Source of the DNA: Paenibacillus sp. 32O-W | GTDB taxonomy: Bacteria > Bacillota > Bacilli > Paenibacillales > NBRC-103111 | Length of the DNA stretch: 64,000 nucleotides | Direction: 5' to 3' | Assembly (NCBI RefSeq): GCF_007679495.1 | Contig: NZ_VEGP01000001.1 | Location: forward strand, 124,001-188,000 | Shown: positions 53,402-61,642 of the stretch, piece by piece | Layout: each line of letters opens with the position of its first letter | Position numbering within the stretch: the stretch's first letter is position 1 | Made by a program: the position numbers and the translations under genes | The notes under the pieces: model-generated | Database searches by the model: none | What the model was told of the DNA's origin: nothing | Seen by the model: only the letters and a program-made list of their open reading frames with translations

Positions 53402-54766
53402 ATGGCGAGTATAAAAGTAACGATACACACAAAAAACAGCAGCCGCCTGGACAGCCAGACGGTCGTTCTCAAGGAAGCCCTCGTCAAAAAACTGAACATT
53501 CCGACCCAACACAGCGTCACCCTTCAATTCGGCTCGATGAAGCAGGAAGTCAGAGTAGTGCCCGCGGCCAGACCTACTTCCTTGCGGATGAGCGAATCGC
53601 TTGCCGGCACATTCAATTTGACGCATGGAGATAAGCTTAGTCTAAACTACCGGCCTGATACACAGACGATCCGCATAGGTCCGTTAATCGGCGTGATGAT
53701 CAGCCGGGTCACTTCACAGACCCCGGACCGGCCCTTCGGATCTAATACCGCGTTCTGCCGGGAATTGTCGCTGGCCTGCGCGAAGCTGGGCGGAATGGTG
53801 TATTTCTTCACTCCCGAGGATTTGCCTATTCAAGGAGACAGGCTGAACGGGTGGGTTTACCGGAGCCAATGGAGCAAAGCCTCCTTTCCGGTACCGGATT
53901 GCGTATACAACCGCCTCACGACCCGCAAGCTGGAAAACAGCGCCAAAGTTCAGCAGATGATTAGAGAGATCAAAACACGTTACCATTCCTCGATCTTTAA
54001 CGAAAAATATTTGAACAAAACCGAAGTGTTTCATGCACTGAAGCAAGTTCCCGCAATGCGGGTCTATCTGCCGGAATCGTATTCCTTCTCCGGCTTCGAC
54101 ATGCTTAAATCCATGTGCAATAAACACAGCATCGTGTTCCTCAAGCCGGTAACCGGGAGTTTGGGTAAAGGGATCATCCGCATCTCCCGGAGCGCTAACG
54201 GCTATCATTGTCATTTTAACCAATCGGTGGGGATGCGTAAACTTAGCTTTCCTACTCTTAAGAAGTTGTACTCCGCCATATCGGGAAGATTGCGGAAATC
54301 CAAGTATCAAATTCAGCAAGGTTTGCGGCTAATCGATTGCGCCGGACGCCCCATCGATTTTCGCGCCCTGGTGCAGAAGAATAAGAAAGGAAGCTGGTCT
54401 GTGACTTCCATTGTCGGAAGAATCGCCGGCAGCAACAATTTTGTGTCCAATTTGGCCAGAGGCGGCAGTCTGACCTCCGTCGGGAATGCAATAGCCCGTT
54501 CTAATCTGGCCTCGCAGGGCCGGGCTTCCGCCCACCTGAAATTGCGTAAGGCCGCACTTGCGATAGCCGTAGGCCTGGATGACAAAATCCCCGAGCATTT
54601 CGGTGAGCTGGGGGTAGACCTGGCCCTGGATATCCAAGGCCGCGTATGGCTGCTTGAAGTTAACTCCAAGCCGTCCAAAGAGGACAATTCCGCTCTGGTA
54701 CAGACCAAAATCAGACCATCGGTCAAACGGATAGTCGAATACGCCCAGCATCTGGCGAAAACTTGA
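53402..54766 (+). CDS. YheC/YheD-family ATP-grasp protein 1 (long form)
   Basis: 454 aa. An N-terminal domain of about 100 residues, probably a two-part beta-barrel (LNIPTQHSVTLQFGSMKQ and FNLTHGDKLSLNY), precedes the YheCD ATP-grasp domain (about 100-454). ATP-binding loop FLKPVTGSLGKGIIRI (about 247-262), central QQGLRLIDCAGRPIDFRALV, and metal-binding Asp/Glu/Asn in GVDLALDIQGRVWLLEVNSKP. ATP-grasp enzymes join a carboxylate to an amine or thiol with ATP. B. subtilis YheC/YheD are associated with the endospore coat; substrate unknown. GGAGGGGGA sits 7 bases before the ATG. First of five tandem paralogs. Confidence 0.9.
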   Translation: MASIKVTIHTKNSSRLDSQTVVLKEALVKKLNIPTQHSVTLQFGSMKQEVRVVPAARPTSLRMSESLAGTFNLTHGDKLSLNYRPDTQTIRIGPLIGVMISRVTSQTPDRPFGSNTAFCRELSLACAKLGGMVYFFTPEDLPIQGDRLNGWVYRSQWSKASFPVPDCVYNRLTTRKLENSAKVQQMIREIKTRYHSSIFNEKYLNKTEVFHALKQVPAMRVYLPESYSFSGFDMLKSMCNKHSIVFLKPVTGSLGKGIIRISRSANGYHCHFNQSVGMRKLSFPTLKKLYSAISGRLRKSKYQIQQGLRLIDCAGRPIDFRALVQKNKKGSWSVTSIVGRIAGSNNFVSNLARGGSLTSVGNAIARSNLASQGRASAHLKLRKAALAIAVGLDDKIPEHFGELGVDLALDIQGRVWLLEVNSKPSKEDNSALVQTKIRPSVKRIVEYAQHLAKT

Positions 54767-54779
54767 AAGGTGGCCCCCT

Positions 54780-55976
54780 ATGAATATTACCGATCATAAC
54801 CGGGTTGGCATACTCGTTGGCGAAGAAGCAGACCTCCCATGGTTTGTTGATTCCGGCTTCTATTCACTTCTCATCCGGCAAGGGAACCGGCTGGGGCTGG
54901 ATGTATACGTAATTACCCCCTCGTCTTCGATGAGCGAAGGCACCGGAATGATCGGATATCGGTATTCGGCTGCCGCTGGGACATGGAGTGAGGAGACTGT
55001 ACCATTGCCCGACCTGGTTTATGACAGAGTTTTCCAGAAGGATGCCCGTGGGCTGCTTCGGTACCGCTCTTCGTTAGTAGAATTAAGAAGAAAACAGGAC
55101 TTTATTCTTCTCGGCAATGGATTGGCAGGCAAATGGAAAGTCTATCAGGCACTTCTTCGCGAACCGGGACTTAGAAGGCTGGTGCCGAGAACGGTCCGGC
55201 TGCAGGATGCCTCCCTCCTCGTATCATGGTTCGGAAGCTGTTCTTCCGCATTTCTCAAGCCTGACTCGGGCACCCAAGGCAAAGGGGCTATCCGCATTAT
55301 AAAACAAGAAGACAGCGGGCTCTATTACCTGGAAGGACGGGATTTCAATAACAAGCCTTTTGCTCACAAGTTTCATTCAGTGAACGACCTTGTTTCGTGG
55401 GTCCGCCGCTTTGCCAGCCGGCGGTATCTGCTTCAGCCTTATCTTAACCTGATTTCCCGTTCCGGGGATGTGTATGACGTTCGTTCACTTGTCCAGAAGA
55501 ATGGAGAAGGCAGGTGGACGTTAACAGGAATGGCTGTCCGCCGGGGATCTTCAGGAAGTGTAACAGCGAACCTGCACGGCGGGGGGAGCGCTGAAGCGGC
55601 CGAGCCGTTCCTGCAGGAACAATTTGGCACGGAGCGGGGGAAAGAAAAATGTGCACTCCTGCGCAGCCTTTCCCTTCTTATAGCAGAGCATCTTGAAGGG
55701 CATTTTGGCAGGCTGGCCGAGCTGGGAATCGACTTCGGAGTGGATCAGGACGGCAGGATCTGGTTGATCGAGGTCAATTCCAAGCCGGGAAGATCGGTGT
55801 TTCGGTTATTGTGCGACGAAGAAGCCAGACGTAACTCTCTTGCTTACCCGATGGCCTATGCTTCCTACTTGCTTGCGCAGCGAGGAGATCATATATGGAG
55901 GAATCACCGCCTTCGTTTCCCCCTCCGCTCTCAAGGAACCACCGGAATTAAACCGTCTTTAACTATAAATGAGTGA
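54780..55976 (+). CDS. YheC/YheD-family ATP-grasp protein 2 (short form)
   Basis: 398 aa, lacking the N-terminal barrel. It starts directly with the domain after it (NRVGILVGEEADLPWF). ATP-binding loop FLKPDSGTQGKGAIRII (about 159-175), central QPYLNLISRSGDVYDVRSLVQ, and metal residues in GIDFGVDQDGRIWLIEVNSKP, all conserved. AAAGGTGG precedes the ATG; 13 bases after gene 1. The N-terminal section (residues 1-60) is the most diverged, so the five copies may differ in what they recognise. Confidence 0.88.
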   Translation: MNITDHNRVGILVGEEADLPWFVDSGFYSLLIRQGNRLGLDVYVITPSSSMSEGTGMIGYRYSAAAGTWSEETVPLPDLVYDRVFQKDARGLLRYRSSLVELRRKQDFILLGNGLAGKWKVYQALLREPGLRRLVPRTVRLQDASLLVSWFGSCSSAFLKPDSGTQGKGAIRIIKQEDSGLYYLEGRDFNNKPFAHKFHSVNDLVSWVRRFASRRYLLQPYLNLISRSGDVYDVRSLVQKNGEGRWTLTGMAVRRGSSGSVTANLHGGGSAEAAEPFLQEQFGTERGKEKCALLRSLSLLIAEHLEGHFGRLAELGIDFGVDQDGRIWLIEVNSKPGRSVFRLLCDEEARRNSLAYPMAYASYLLAQRGDHIWRNHRLRFPLRSQGTTGIKPSLTINE

Positions 55977-56031
55977 ATAAGGGGGCTTGCAAGGCTGCCC
56001 CATGCCAATGTCAGCTTACGCTTTCGATGAA

Positions 56032-56060
56032 GGTTTTACTCCGTAAAACCCTTAGGAGGG
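56032..56060 (+). promoter_or_regulatory. Hairpin just before the RBS of ATP-grasp gene 3
   Basis: GGTTTTAC (56032-56039) and GTAAAACC (56043-56050) form a tight hairpin 3 bases before AGGAGGG (56054-56060). It could adjust translation of gene 3; the 90-base gap between genes 2 and 3 is the only large gap in the cluster. Confidence 0.5.
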
Positions 56061-56066
56061 TACCCA

Positions 56067-57437
56067 ATGAGTTTGACAACTTGCAATATCCTAATTTCAC
56101 AGCAATCGGAAAGAGCGGTTACGGTCACTCGCTCCCTGAGCAAACAACTGCAATTAAGCACTTCCCGTTCGATTACACTCCGATTCGGCAACCGCACTTC
56201 CACACAGCCGGTACGCATCATTAATCGCAAAGGGAGCTTCGTTGTCGTCCCGCAATCCGTAGCCTCTGCCATCCGGCTGCCGTCAGGAGGCAAATGTATG
56301 GTCAAGAGCACTACCGGACGGGATCTGCAATTCGGCCCGCTCATCGGCATAATGACCTACACCAGCAATAACCCGGTTCTTCCTTTCGGCGCGAGAACCG
56401 GCTTTATTAAAGAATTTCTGCGAGCGGCCGGAGACCGCCCGGCTTTTTATTTCGTGTTCTCTCCGCGCAATGTCAATTGGGAAGAAGAGGTCATTACCGG
56501 CTATTTTCCGGGTTCGGGCGGCAGATGGGTGCGCAAGACCGTCCCGCTTCCGGATGTCATCTACAACCGTCTTCCGAGCCGCAGCGCGGAAAAAAGCATG
56601 TCTATGGAGGATTTCAAAGCCAAGTTTGTGCGCAGAAGAATTCCTTTGTTCAACTGGAGCTTCTTCGACAAATCGGACGTCTACCGGCTGCTGGAAGCAG
56701 ATGAGGCAAATAAATATGTTCCGGAATCTCATAACCGCCCCACCCCGGACCTCATTCGCGAAATGCTGGAGAAGCACCGGTTCGTTTATCTGAAGCCTAC
56801 GGCAGGAAGCCTTGGAATCGGCATTTATCGGTTGACCTACAATCCGGAGAGAGGCTATTTCGCCCGATTCCGCCGAAACAGCGGTAATGTGCTGATCCGC
56901 TTCTCCAGGTTCGAGGGGCTAATGAGAATGCTGAGAGCCCATAATGTCCGGCTGCAATATTATGTTGTTCAGCAGGGAATACGGCTGATCGAAATCGATA
57001 ACTGCCCGATCGATTTCCGCTTCCATATGACCAAGGACGGCAACAATGAATGGGTTGCGGCGGGAATAGGCGCCAAGAAGGCGGGCAAAGGCAGCGTTAC
57101 GACCCACGTCCGAACCGGCGGCCAACTAATGACTCCCGAGCAGGTGCTCAGCAGAGTGTTCGGCACAAGAGGCGACAAAATTCTGGATCATGCCAAAGAG
57201 GTCGCCGTTAAACTGGCCGAGTCGATTGAGAGGAATTATTCCCGCCCGTTGGGAGAGCTGGGCTTCGATATCGGCATTGACAAAAACGAAAATATCTGGA
57301 TGTTCGAAGCGAACGCCAAGCCGGGGCGGTCCATCTTCAAGCATCCCTCTCTGAAGGCTCAAGGCAAGGCATCCCTCGTCAATATCATCGACCACTGTAT
57401 GTATTTAAGCCGTTTTCAACTGAGGAGGGAGGGATAG
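56067..57437 (+). CDS. YheC/YheD-family ATP-grasp protein 3 (long form)
   Basis: 456 aa, long form again, with a different N-terminal barrel (LQLSTSRSITLRFGNR and IRLPSGGKCMVKSTTG). ATP-binding loop YLKPTAGSLGIGIYRL (about 247-262; Ile replaces Lys at the third glycine-rich position), central QQGIRLIEIDNCPIDFRF, and metal residues in GFDIGIDKNENIWMFEANAKP. TTAGGAGGG is the RBS. Its stop is immediately followed by the GTG of gene 4. The middle part contains DVIYNRLPSR, also present in copies 1 and 4. Confidence 0.88.
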   Translation: MSLTTCNILISQQSERAVTVTRSLSKQLQLSTSRSITLRFGNRTSTQPVRIINRKGSFVVVPQSVASAIRLPSGGKCMVKSTTGRDLQFGPLIGIMTYTSNNPVLPFGARTGFIKEFLRAAGDRPAFYFVFSPRNVNWEEEVITGYFPGSGGRWVRKTVPLPDVIYNRLPSRSAEKSMSMEDFKAKFVRRRIPLFNWSFFDKSDVYRLLEADEANKYVPESHNRPTPDLIREMLEKHRFVYLKPTAGSLGIGIYRLTYNPERGYFARFRRNSGNVLIRFSRFEGLMRMLRAHNVRLQYYVVQQGIRLIEIDNCPIDFRFHMTKDGNNEWVAAGIGAKKAGKGSVTTHVRTGGQLMTPEQVLSRVFGTRGDKILDHAKEVAVKLAESIERNYSRPLGELGFDIGIDKNENIWMFEANAKPGRSIFKHPSLKAQGKASLVNIIDHCMYLSRFQLRREG

Positions 57438-58574
57438 GTGGATTTTCATTTACACGAATGGCCTTCCCATTCTCAGCCCAATATTGCTATCTTGACTATG
57501 CCGGATGAAAAAAGACCGTTCCGCGGAAATCATTATAATTTCATAGATTTGATTCGCTGCGGCAAAGAATTGGGGGCATTTGTCTATGTCATAACGGTTG
57601 ATGACGTCAAGCTGTGGAACCGGAGGATCAACAGCTACGTCTATAATCCGGAGACGAAAACATGGACCCAGATGATGCTTCCACTGCCGGATGTGATCTA
57701 CAACCGGATTCCGACACGCAAGGACGAACTTCGTCCGGAGGTTCAGCAGACGATTCATTCCTTGCTTCGGCATTCGCACATCCGGCTTTTCAATCCTTTC
57801 TTTTTTAACAAATGGACCTTGTTCGAATGGCTGAACAAAACAAAATCGACCAAAAAATATATTCCTGCCACGAAACGGCTGACTAGCCTGCAGGATTTGG
57901 AGCTGTTCCTGAAGCATTTCCCCACCGTCTATCTGAAGCCGGCACGAGGCAAAGCCGGCAAAGGAATTATGAGAATCGAAACCGGAAGTTCCAAGGCAAA
58001 GAACTCTTACCGTTTAATCATCCAGACCTTCCGGAAAAGCCATATTTCCCTTCATACCCACCTTCCCAAGCTATGGGCGGTATTAAAGGAGCAGATTGGC
58101 TCGGAGGATTATATTATCCAGCAGGGCATCCGGCTGTCCAGCTACCAGAACCGCCCGTTCGACCTGCGGGTGCTGGTGCAGAAAAACCGCAAAGGAAGCT
58201 GGAGCCTCACCGGGATCGGCGCCAGAGTGGCAGGAAAGCTAAGCATTACAACCCATGTGCCCCGCGGAGGCTCGATCGATGAGCCGGAAAAATGTCTAAG
58301 CGCCACCTTCGGCAAGGAGACCGCGCGCTCCATCCTACTGAAGGTGAAGAAGGCTGCCTACTCCATAGCGCGCCGGATTGAGAAAGCTTCGGGGCATACC
58401 CTCGGAGAAATGTCTATGGACCTTGGAGTAGATACCTCCGGACAGATCTGGTTCTTCGAGGCCAATTCCCGGCCGATGAAATTTGACGAGCCGGATATCC
58501 GCAAAAAATCGTTGGAGCGAATCATCCAATACAGCCTTTATTTAAGTAAAGCCAAGAAAAAAGTAAGCGGGTGA
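57438..58574 (+). CDS. YheC/YheD-family ATP-grasp protein 4 (short form)
   Basis: 378 aa, short form, GTG start directly after the TAG of gene 3, with GGAGGGA as RBS. Starts with IAILTMPDEKRPFRGN, corresponding to the region after the barrel. ATP-binding loop YLKPARGKAGKGIMRI (about 169-184), central QQGIRLSSYQNRPFDLRVLVQ, and metal residues in SMDLGVDTSGQIWFFEANSRP. The most compact copy. Translation is likely coupled to gene 3 and gene 5. Confidence 0.88.
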   Translation: MDFHLHEWPSHSQPNIAILTMPDEKRPFRGNHYNFIDLIRCGKELGAFVYVITVDDVKLWNRRINSYVYNPETKTWTQMMLPLPDVIYNRIPTRKDELRPEVQQTIHSLLRHSHIRLFNPFFFNKWTLFEWLNKTKSTKKYIPATKRLTSLQDLELFLKHFPTVYLKPARGKAGKGIMRIETGSSKAKNSYRLIIQTFRKSHISLHTHLPKLWAVLKEQIGSEDYIIQQGIRLSSYQNRPFDLRVLVQKNRKGSWSLTGIGARVAGKLSITTHVPRGGSIDEPEKCLSATFGKETARSILLKVKKAAYSIARRIEKASGHTLGEMSMDLGVDTSGQIWFFEANSRPMKFDEPDIRKKSLERIIQYSLYLSKAKKKVSG

Positions 58575-59800
58575 TACTTGTGACACAAGCGACACTCGGC
58601 ATTATGACCCTGTATGTGAGGAACCGACAGATTGAAGAGCTTCATGTCTATAGAAAATTTTGCCTGCTGGGCGCCAAGCTGGGATTGTCGGTGATGATTT
58701 TCACTCCGGAAGACGTGGCTTCCTCCAAAAAATTGATTCATGCCTTGATTTATGATGCCGGCCAGCGTAAATGGCTTCGGAAATGGATGCCGTTTCCGAA
58801 GCTCATTTATGACCGGTGCCGATTCCAAAGAACCTACCGTTTTCAGCAGCTCAAACAGTTTCGGGCCAAATACGGACATCATTTGAAATTTCTTAATCTG
58901 CCCATGAATCACAAATGGGGAAATCATCGGCTGTTGGCGGGGAATCCGAAAATTGCCGAGCATCTGCCGGAAACTGTCCGCTATCAGCAGAAAGAGGATT
59001 TGTTTCGCTTTCTCCGCAAATACCCACTGGTTTACCTGAAGCCTGAGGACGGGACCGGCGGCAGAGGGATTATAAGCCTGCGAAGAACTGAAGGAGGAAG
59101 GTTCTTGCTGCGGGGCCGTAACCGTCAGCGGAAAATTATCGAACCTCTTCTGCTGAGCCCCGAACAAATTCCCGTTAAGCTGAGCGACTGGAATTTGAAG
59201 AAGCACTATCTGATCCAGCAAGGTATCGATATTACACTGCCGGATGGCCGTGTGCATGATTTTCGCCTGCTGATCCAGAAGAACGGTCACGGGGAGTGGG
59301 AGGTAACCGGCTGTGCCGGAAGGATAGGCCCGAGCAGAAGCGTCACTTCCAATCTGCACGGCGGAGGGTCTGCCGCCTCAATGGAAGCTCTGCTGAGGAA
59401 AAGATTCGATGCGGATAAAGTGAAGGCCATCCGCGACAGCATGACTTCGTTAAGCCACGAAGTCGTCCGCCATCTCGAAAGGCACTTCAAACAGTTGTGC
59501 GAGATGGCTCTGGACCTGGCCGTCGACCGCAAAGGCAAGGTCTGGCTGCTGGAGGTCAACCCTAAGCCGTCCCGCGAAGTTTTCCACCGGATCGGTCAGC
59601 ACCAAACCTATTTAAAGGCATTGAGGCGGCCGCTGGAATATGCTATATGGCTGCATAATAATGAACCGGAGAAGCCGAAGAGCCACGCGATGACGAATAC
59701 AGAAAGGCCGGATAATGGCAAAGGTGATGCAGTGGTAAGCATGAATCATGAAGAGCCGGGAAAATCGGATGAGGATATGAAGCCGAAAATGTCTGGCTGA
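58571..59800 (+). CDS. YheC/YheD-family ATP-grasp protein 5 (short form with charged tail)
   Basis: 409 aa, short form. GTG start overlaps the gene 4 stop by 4 bases (another GTG is at 58580). ATP-binding loop YLKPEDGTGGRGIISL (about 154-169), central QQGIDITLPDGRVHDFRLLIQ and metal residues in ALDLAVDRKGKVWLLEVNPKP. A tail of about 45 polar residues after residue 365 (KPKSHAMTNTERPDNGKG) is absent in the other four. It is the last gene of the cluster; no clear terminator directly after, the next strong hairpin is at 59971. Confidence 0.87.
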   Translation: MILVTQATLGIMTLYVRNRQIEELHVYRKFCLLGAKLGLSVMIFTPEDVASSKKLIHALIYDAGQRKWLRKWMPFPKLIYDRCRFQRTYRFQQLKQFRAKYGHHLKFLNLPMNHKWGNHRLLAGNPKIAEHLPETVRYQQKEDLFRFLRKYPLVYLKPEDGTGGRGIISLRRTEGGRFLLRGRNRQRKIIEPLLLSPEQIPVKLSDWNLKKHYLIQQGIDITLPDGRVHDFRLLIQKNGHGEWEVTGCAGRIGPSRSVTSNLHGGGSAASMEALLRKRFDADKVKAIRDSMTSLSHEVVRHLERHFKQLCEMALDLAVDRKGKVWLLEVNPKPSREVFHRIGQHQTYLKALRRPLEYAIWLHNNEPEKPKSHAMTNTERPDNGKGDAVVSMNHEEPGKSDEDMKPKMSG

Positions 59801-59970
59801 TGGAAAGTTTTCCAGTAGGAAGGACTGCGGAACTTATCGGAGGAAATAGAAGCATTCCTGCATCTATTTCTTCCGTTTAAGAGTCTTCTCGGGAAACAGA
59901 CGTATTTTTGCTTTGATTACGCTGTTCTCAATACAACATTTAAGGGGCTGTCCAGAAAGTCCCTAAAATA

Positions 59971-60013
59971 AAAAGTTGGAGGGAAAGTAAAATTTTCCGC
60001 TCCAACTTTTTTT
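59971..60013 (+). terminator. Strong terminator-like hairpin after the ATP-grasp cluster
   Basis: AAAAGTTGGAG (59971-59981) pairs with CTCCAACTTTT (60000-60010), with an inner GGAAA/TTTCC stem, and T-runs follow. It is 170 bases past gene 5. The preceding GGGGCTGTCCAGAAAGTCCC resembles ends of transposons, so it may belong to an insertion remnant rather than to the operon. Confidence 0.6.
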
Positions 60014-60106
60014 GTGCGCTGCTTTTGTAGGAAAGCAGCGAGGCGGATGCCTGCTACTTTCAATATATTGTGAGCCTGAACCTTTTCGTAGAGTTACATG
60101 GTATGA

Positions 60107-60259
60107 TCAGGCATGTAAAACTGCCTCTTCCGTCTTGTCAACGAATCTGAGAACCGCTATTGCCGCCAAAACAACGCCATTCAAAATATAACGAAACTTG
60201 ATATTGTTATCCGAAAATAGTAATGCTCCATGACCTACTATTTTCGTGAATAGCGATTT
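60107..60259 (-). pseudogene. C-terminal remnant of a membrane protein gene
   Basis: Read leftwards, 50 codons are open up to a TGA at 60107-60109 and encode KSLFTKIVGHGALLF, then NIKFRYILNGVVLAAIAVLRF and DKTEEAVLHA: a hydrophobic helix and polar end that look like the C-terminus of an integral membrane protein. There is no start; upstream it is cut at 60260 by a stop, 2 bases from the MITE-like element. It looks like the intact 3' end of a gene whose rest was lost when the element inserted. The family is not identified; a transporter end is a guess. Confidence 0.5.
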
Positions 60260-60263
60260 CTAG

Positions 60264-60580
60264 GAGACTGTCGGATAATGGTGTTCAACCAAAGATCATG
60301 CGAAAATCCTGCACGGTTTGGTTTTAACGGACCCCAGAGACCTTATTCGCTCCAAAAGGGCCTTTCGGTCATTTTAACGGAATCGGATGACCTTATTCCA
60401 AAAAATGCAGGCGAAAGTATGAGGATTTCAATGAAATAAGGGCGTCTAGGTCCGTTAGCCTAAAAAAACCGCTTATTTTGACGAAATAGGGGCTTTCAGA
60501 TCCGTTACGTTTTCATTGTTGGACTTTTCACTAGTGCAACATCCTGTTGAACGCCTTTCCAACAATGAATCGACAGCCTC
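60264..60580. mobile_element. MITE-like element with inverted ends
   Basis: About 317 bp. The ends GAGACTGTCG (60264-60273) and CGACAGCCTC (60571-60580) are inverted repeats, 9 of 10, with further GTTCAAC (60283-60289) and GTTGAAC (60546-60552) inside. The interior holds four copies of a TAACGGA...CCTTATT module, two in each orientation, able to form a long hairpin. No coding frame. It has the structure of a non-autonomous transposon or Paenibacillus-type intergenic repeat. Confidence 0.55.
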
Positions 60581-60821
60581 TCTAGTTTCGTTAAAAAATA
60601 CAGAGAGGTTCTTTTAGCCAAATAACGTTTCCAGGTTTCATAAGAAAACGCCCCTAATCGATTCCACTACTTTTGGGCCAGCCCCCTTCAGCTTAATGCT
60701 AACCCCTTGCCGATTTCCGGGAGTCTGGCCGGCAAACAATATTCTCGGCGGGTCTATAGGTCCGACCATCCTCATATGTACATCGATTTCGTGAAAGACA
60801 TGGCTTCGCCGGTTATCAACC

Positions 60822-61496
60822 TTACTCCGGCAGATAGTCCGGGAGCTGCCGGATATCGGTAATGACGACATCAGAGCCTTCCAGCTCATTCTCCTTGCCG
60901 AACTCCGCATAGCGGCAGCCAACGACCTTCAAGCCATTCTTGAGTCCGGCCTCCACGTCGGAAGAACGGTCTCCGACCATCCAGCCTCCCTGCACGCCTT
61001 CTGTTTCCATAAGCAGCCGAACCAGCTCCACCTTGGAGGGCGTATTATATTCTCCCGCACTGTACAAGCCTTCGAAATAACTGTCTATTCCTTTATACTT
61101 AACCACGGATTTGACATAGTTCTCCATCCCGTTGCTCGCGATAAAAAGCCGGATGCCTTCGTTCTTAAGCCGCTGCAGCATTTCGGGCACTCCGGGGTAC
61201 AGTACGCCTTCCCCTTTATCCAACAGCTCCTGCTGATACTTCAGCAGCAGCTCGTTTACCCGATGATGAAGCTCCTTGGAGCCACCAGGCAGCACTCTTT
61301 CCCAAATATCGGAGAGCAGCATGCCCAGTCCCCCGATCAGGCGTTCCACCGGAGGAGTCTCTCCCTGATAGGTCCCTTCTTCTCTCATATGGTCGAAAGC
61401 GGCATAATAAGAGGGGATCATCAATGTTTCTGCTTGAAATAGTGTGCCGTCCAGGTCAAAAATGACGGCCTCCGGGCGTTCCAGTTTGATAGACAA
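60822..61496 (-). CDS. HAD-superfamily phosphatase (PGP/YqaB type)
   Basis: 224 aa when started at TTG 61496, which has AGGAAGGA about 11 bases upstream; a longer reading to 61610 would add 38 non-family residues. Motif I VIFDLDGTLFQ (about 11-21), cap domain about 30-105, motif II FIASNGME (about 117-124), motif III lysine in TPSKVELVRLL, motif IV GWMVGDRSSDVEAGLKNGLKVVG (about 172-194). It is a subclass I HAD phosphatase like phosphoglycolate phosphatases; substrate not determined. Tail to tail with the ATP-grasp cluster. Confidence 0.85.
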   Translation of the reverse strand: MSIKLERPEAVIFDLDGTLFQAETLMIPSYYAAFDHMREEGTYQGETPPVERLIGGLGMLLSDIWERVLPGGSKELHHRVNELLLKYQQELLDKGEGVLYPGVPEMLQRLKNEGIRLFIASNGMENYVKSVVKYKGIDSYFEGLYSAGEYNTPSKVELVRLLMETEGVQGGWMVGDRSSDVEAGLKNGLKVVGCRYAEFGKENELEGSDVVITDIRQLPDYLPE

Positions 61497-61642
61497 AAAG
61501 TTGCACTTCCTTCCTGATGATGTTACGAATAGTATCCTTGTTGCTCCTGAATCGGATACCATACAATAGCCACAGCCTCTATTAAACCATGGTTTACCAG
61601 CCTGGTCCACCCGGAAAATTTCAAAGTTTCGTACAAAATCGA

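Larger units (their letters stand above)
59801..60821. other. Intergenic region with gene remnant and MITE-like element
   Basis: 1021 bases between the ATP-grasp cluster and the convergent HAD gene. It holds a strong hairpin (59971-60013), a decayed gene end (60107-60259) and a roughly 317-bp inverted-repeat element (60264-60580). A 94-codon minus-strand frame at 60638-60922 runs into the HAD gene and has no supported start. Confidence 0.65.

Noticed and set aside
60638-60922. 94-codon minus-strand frame beyond the HAD gene stop
   Set aside because: It overlaps the HAD gene in another frame and has no family similarity.
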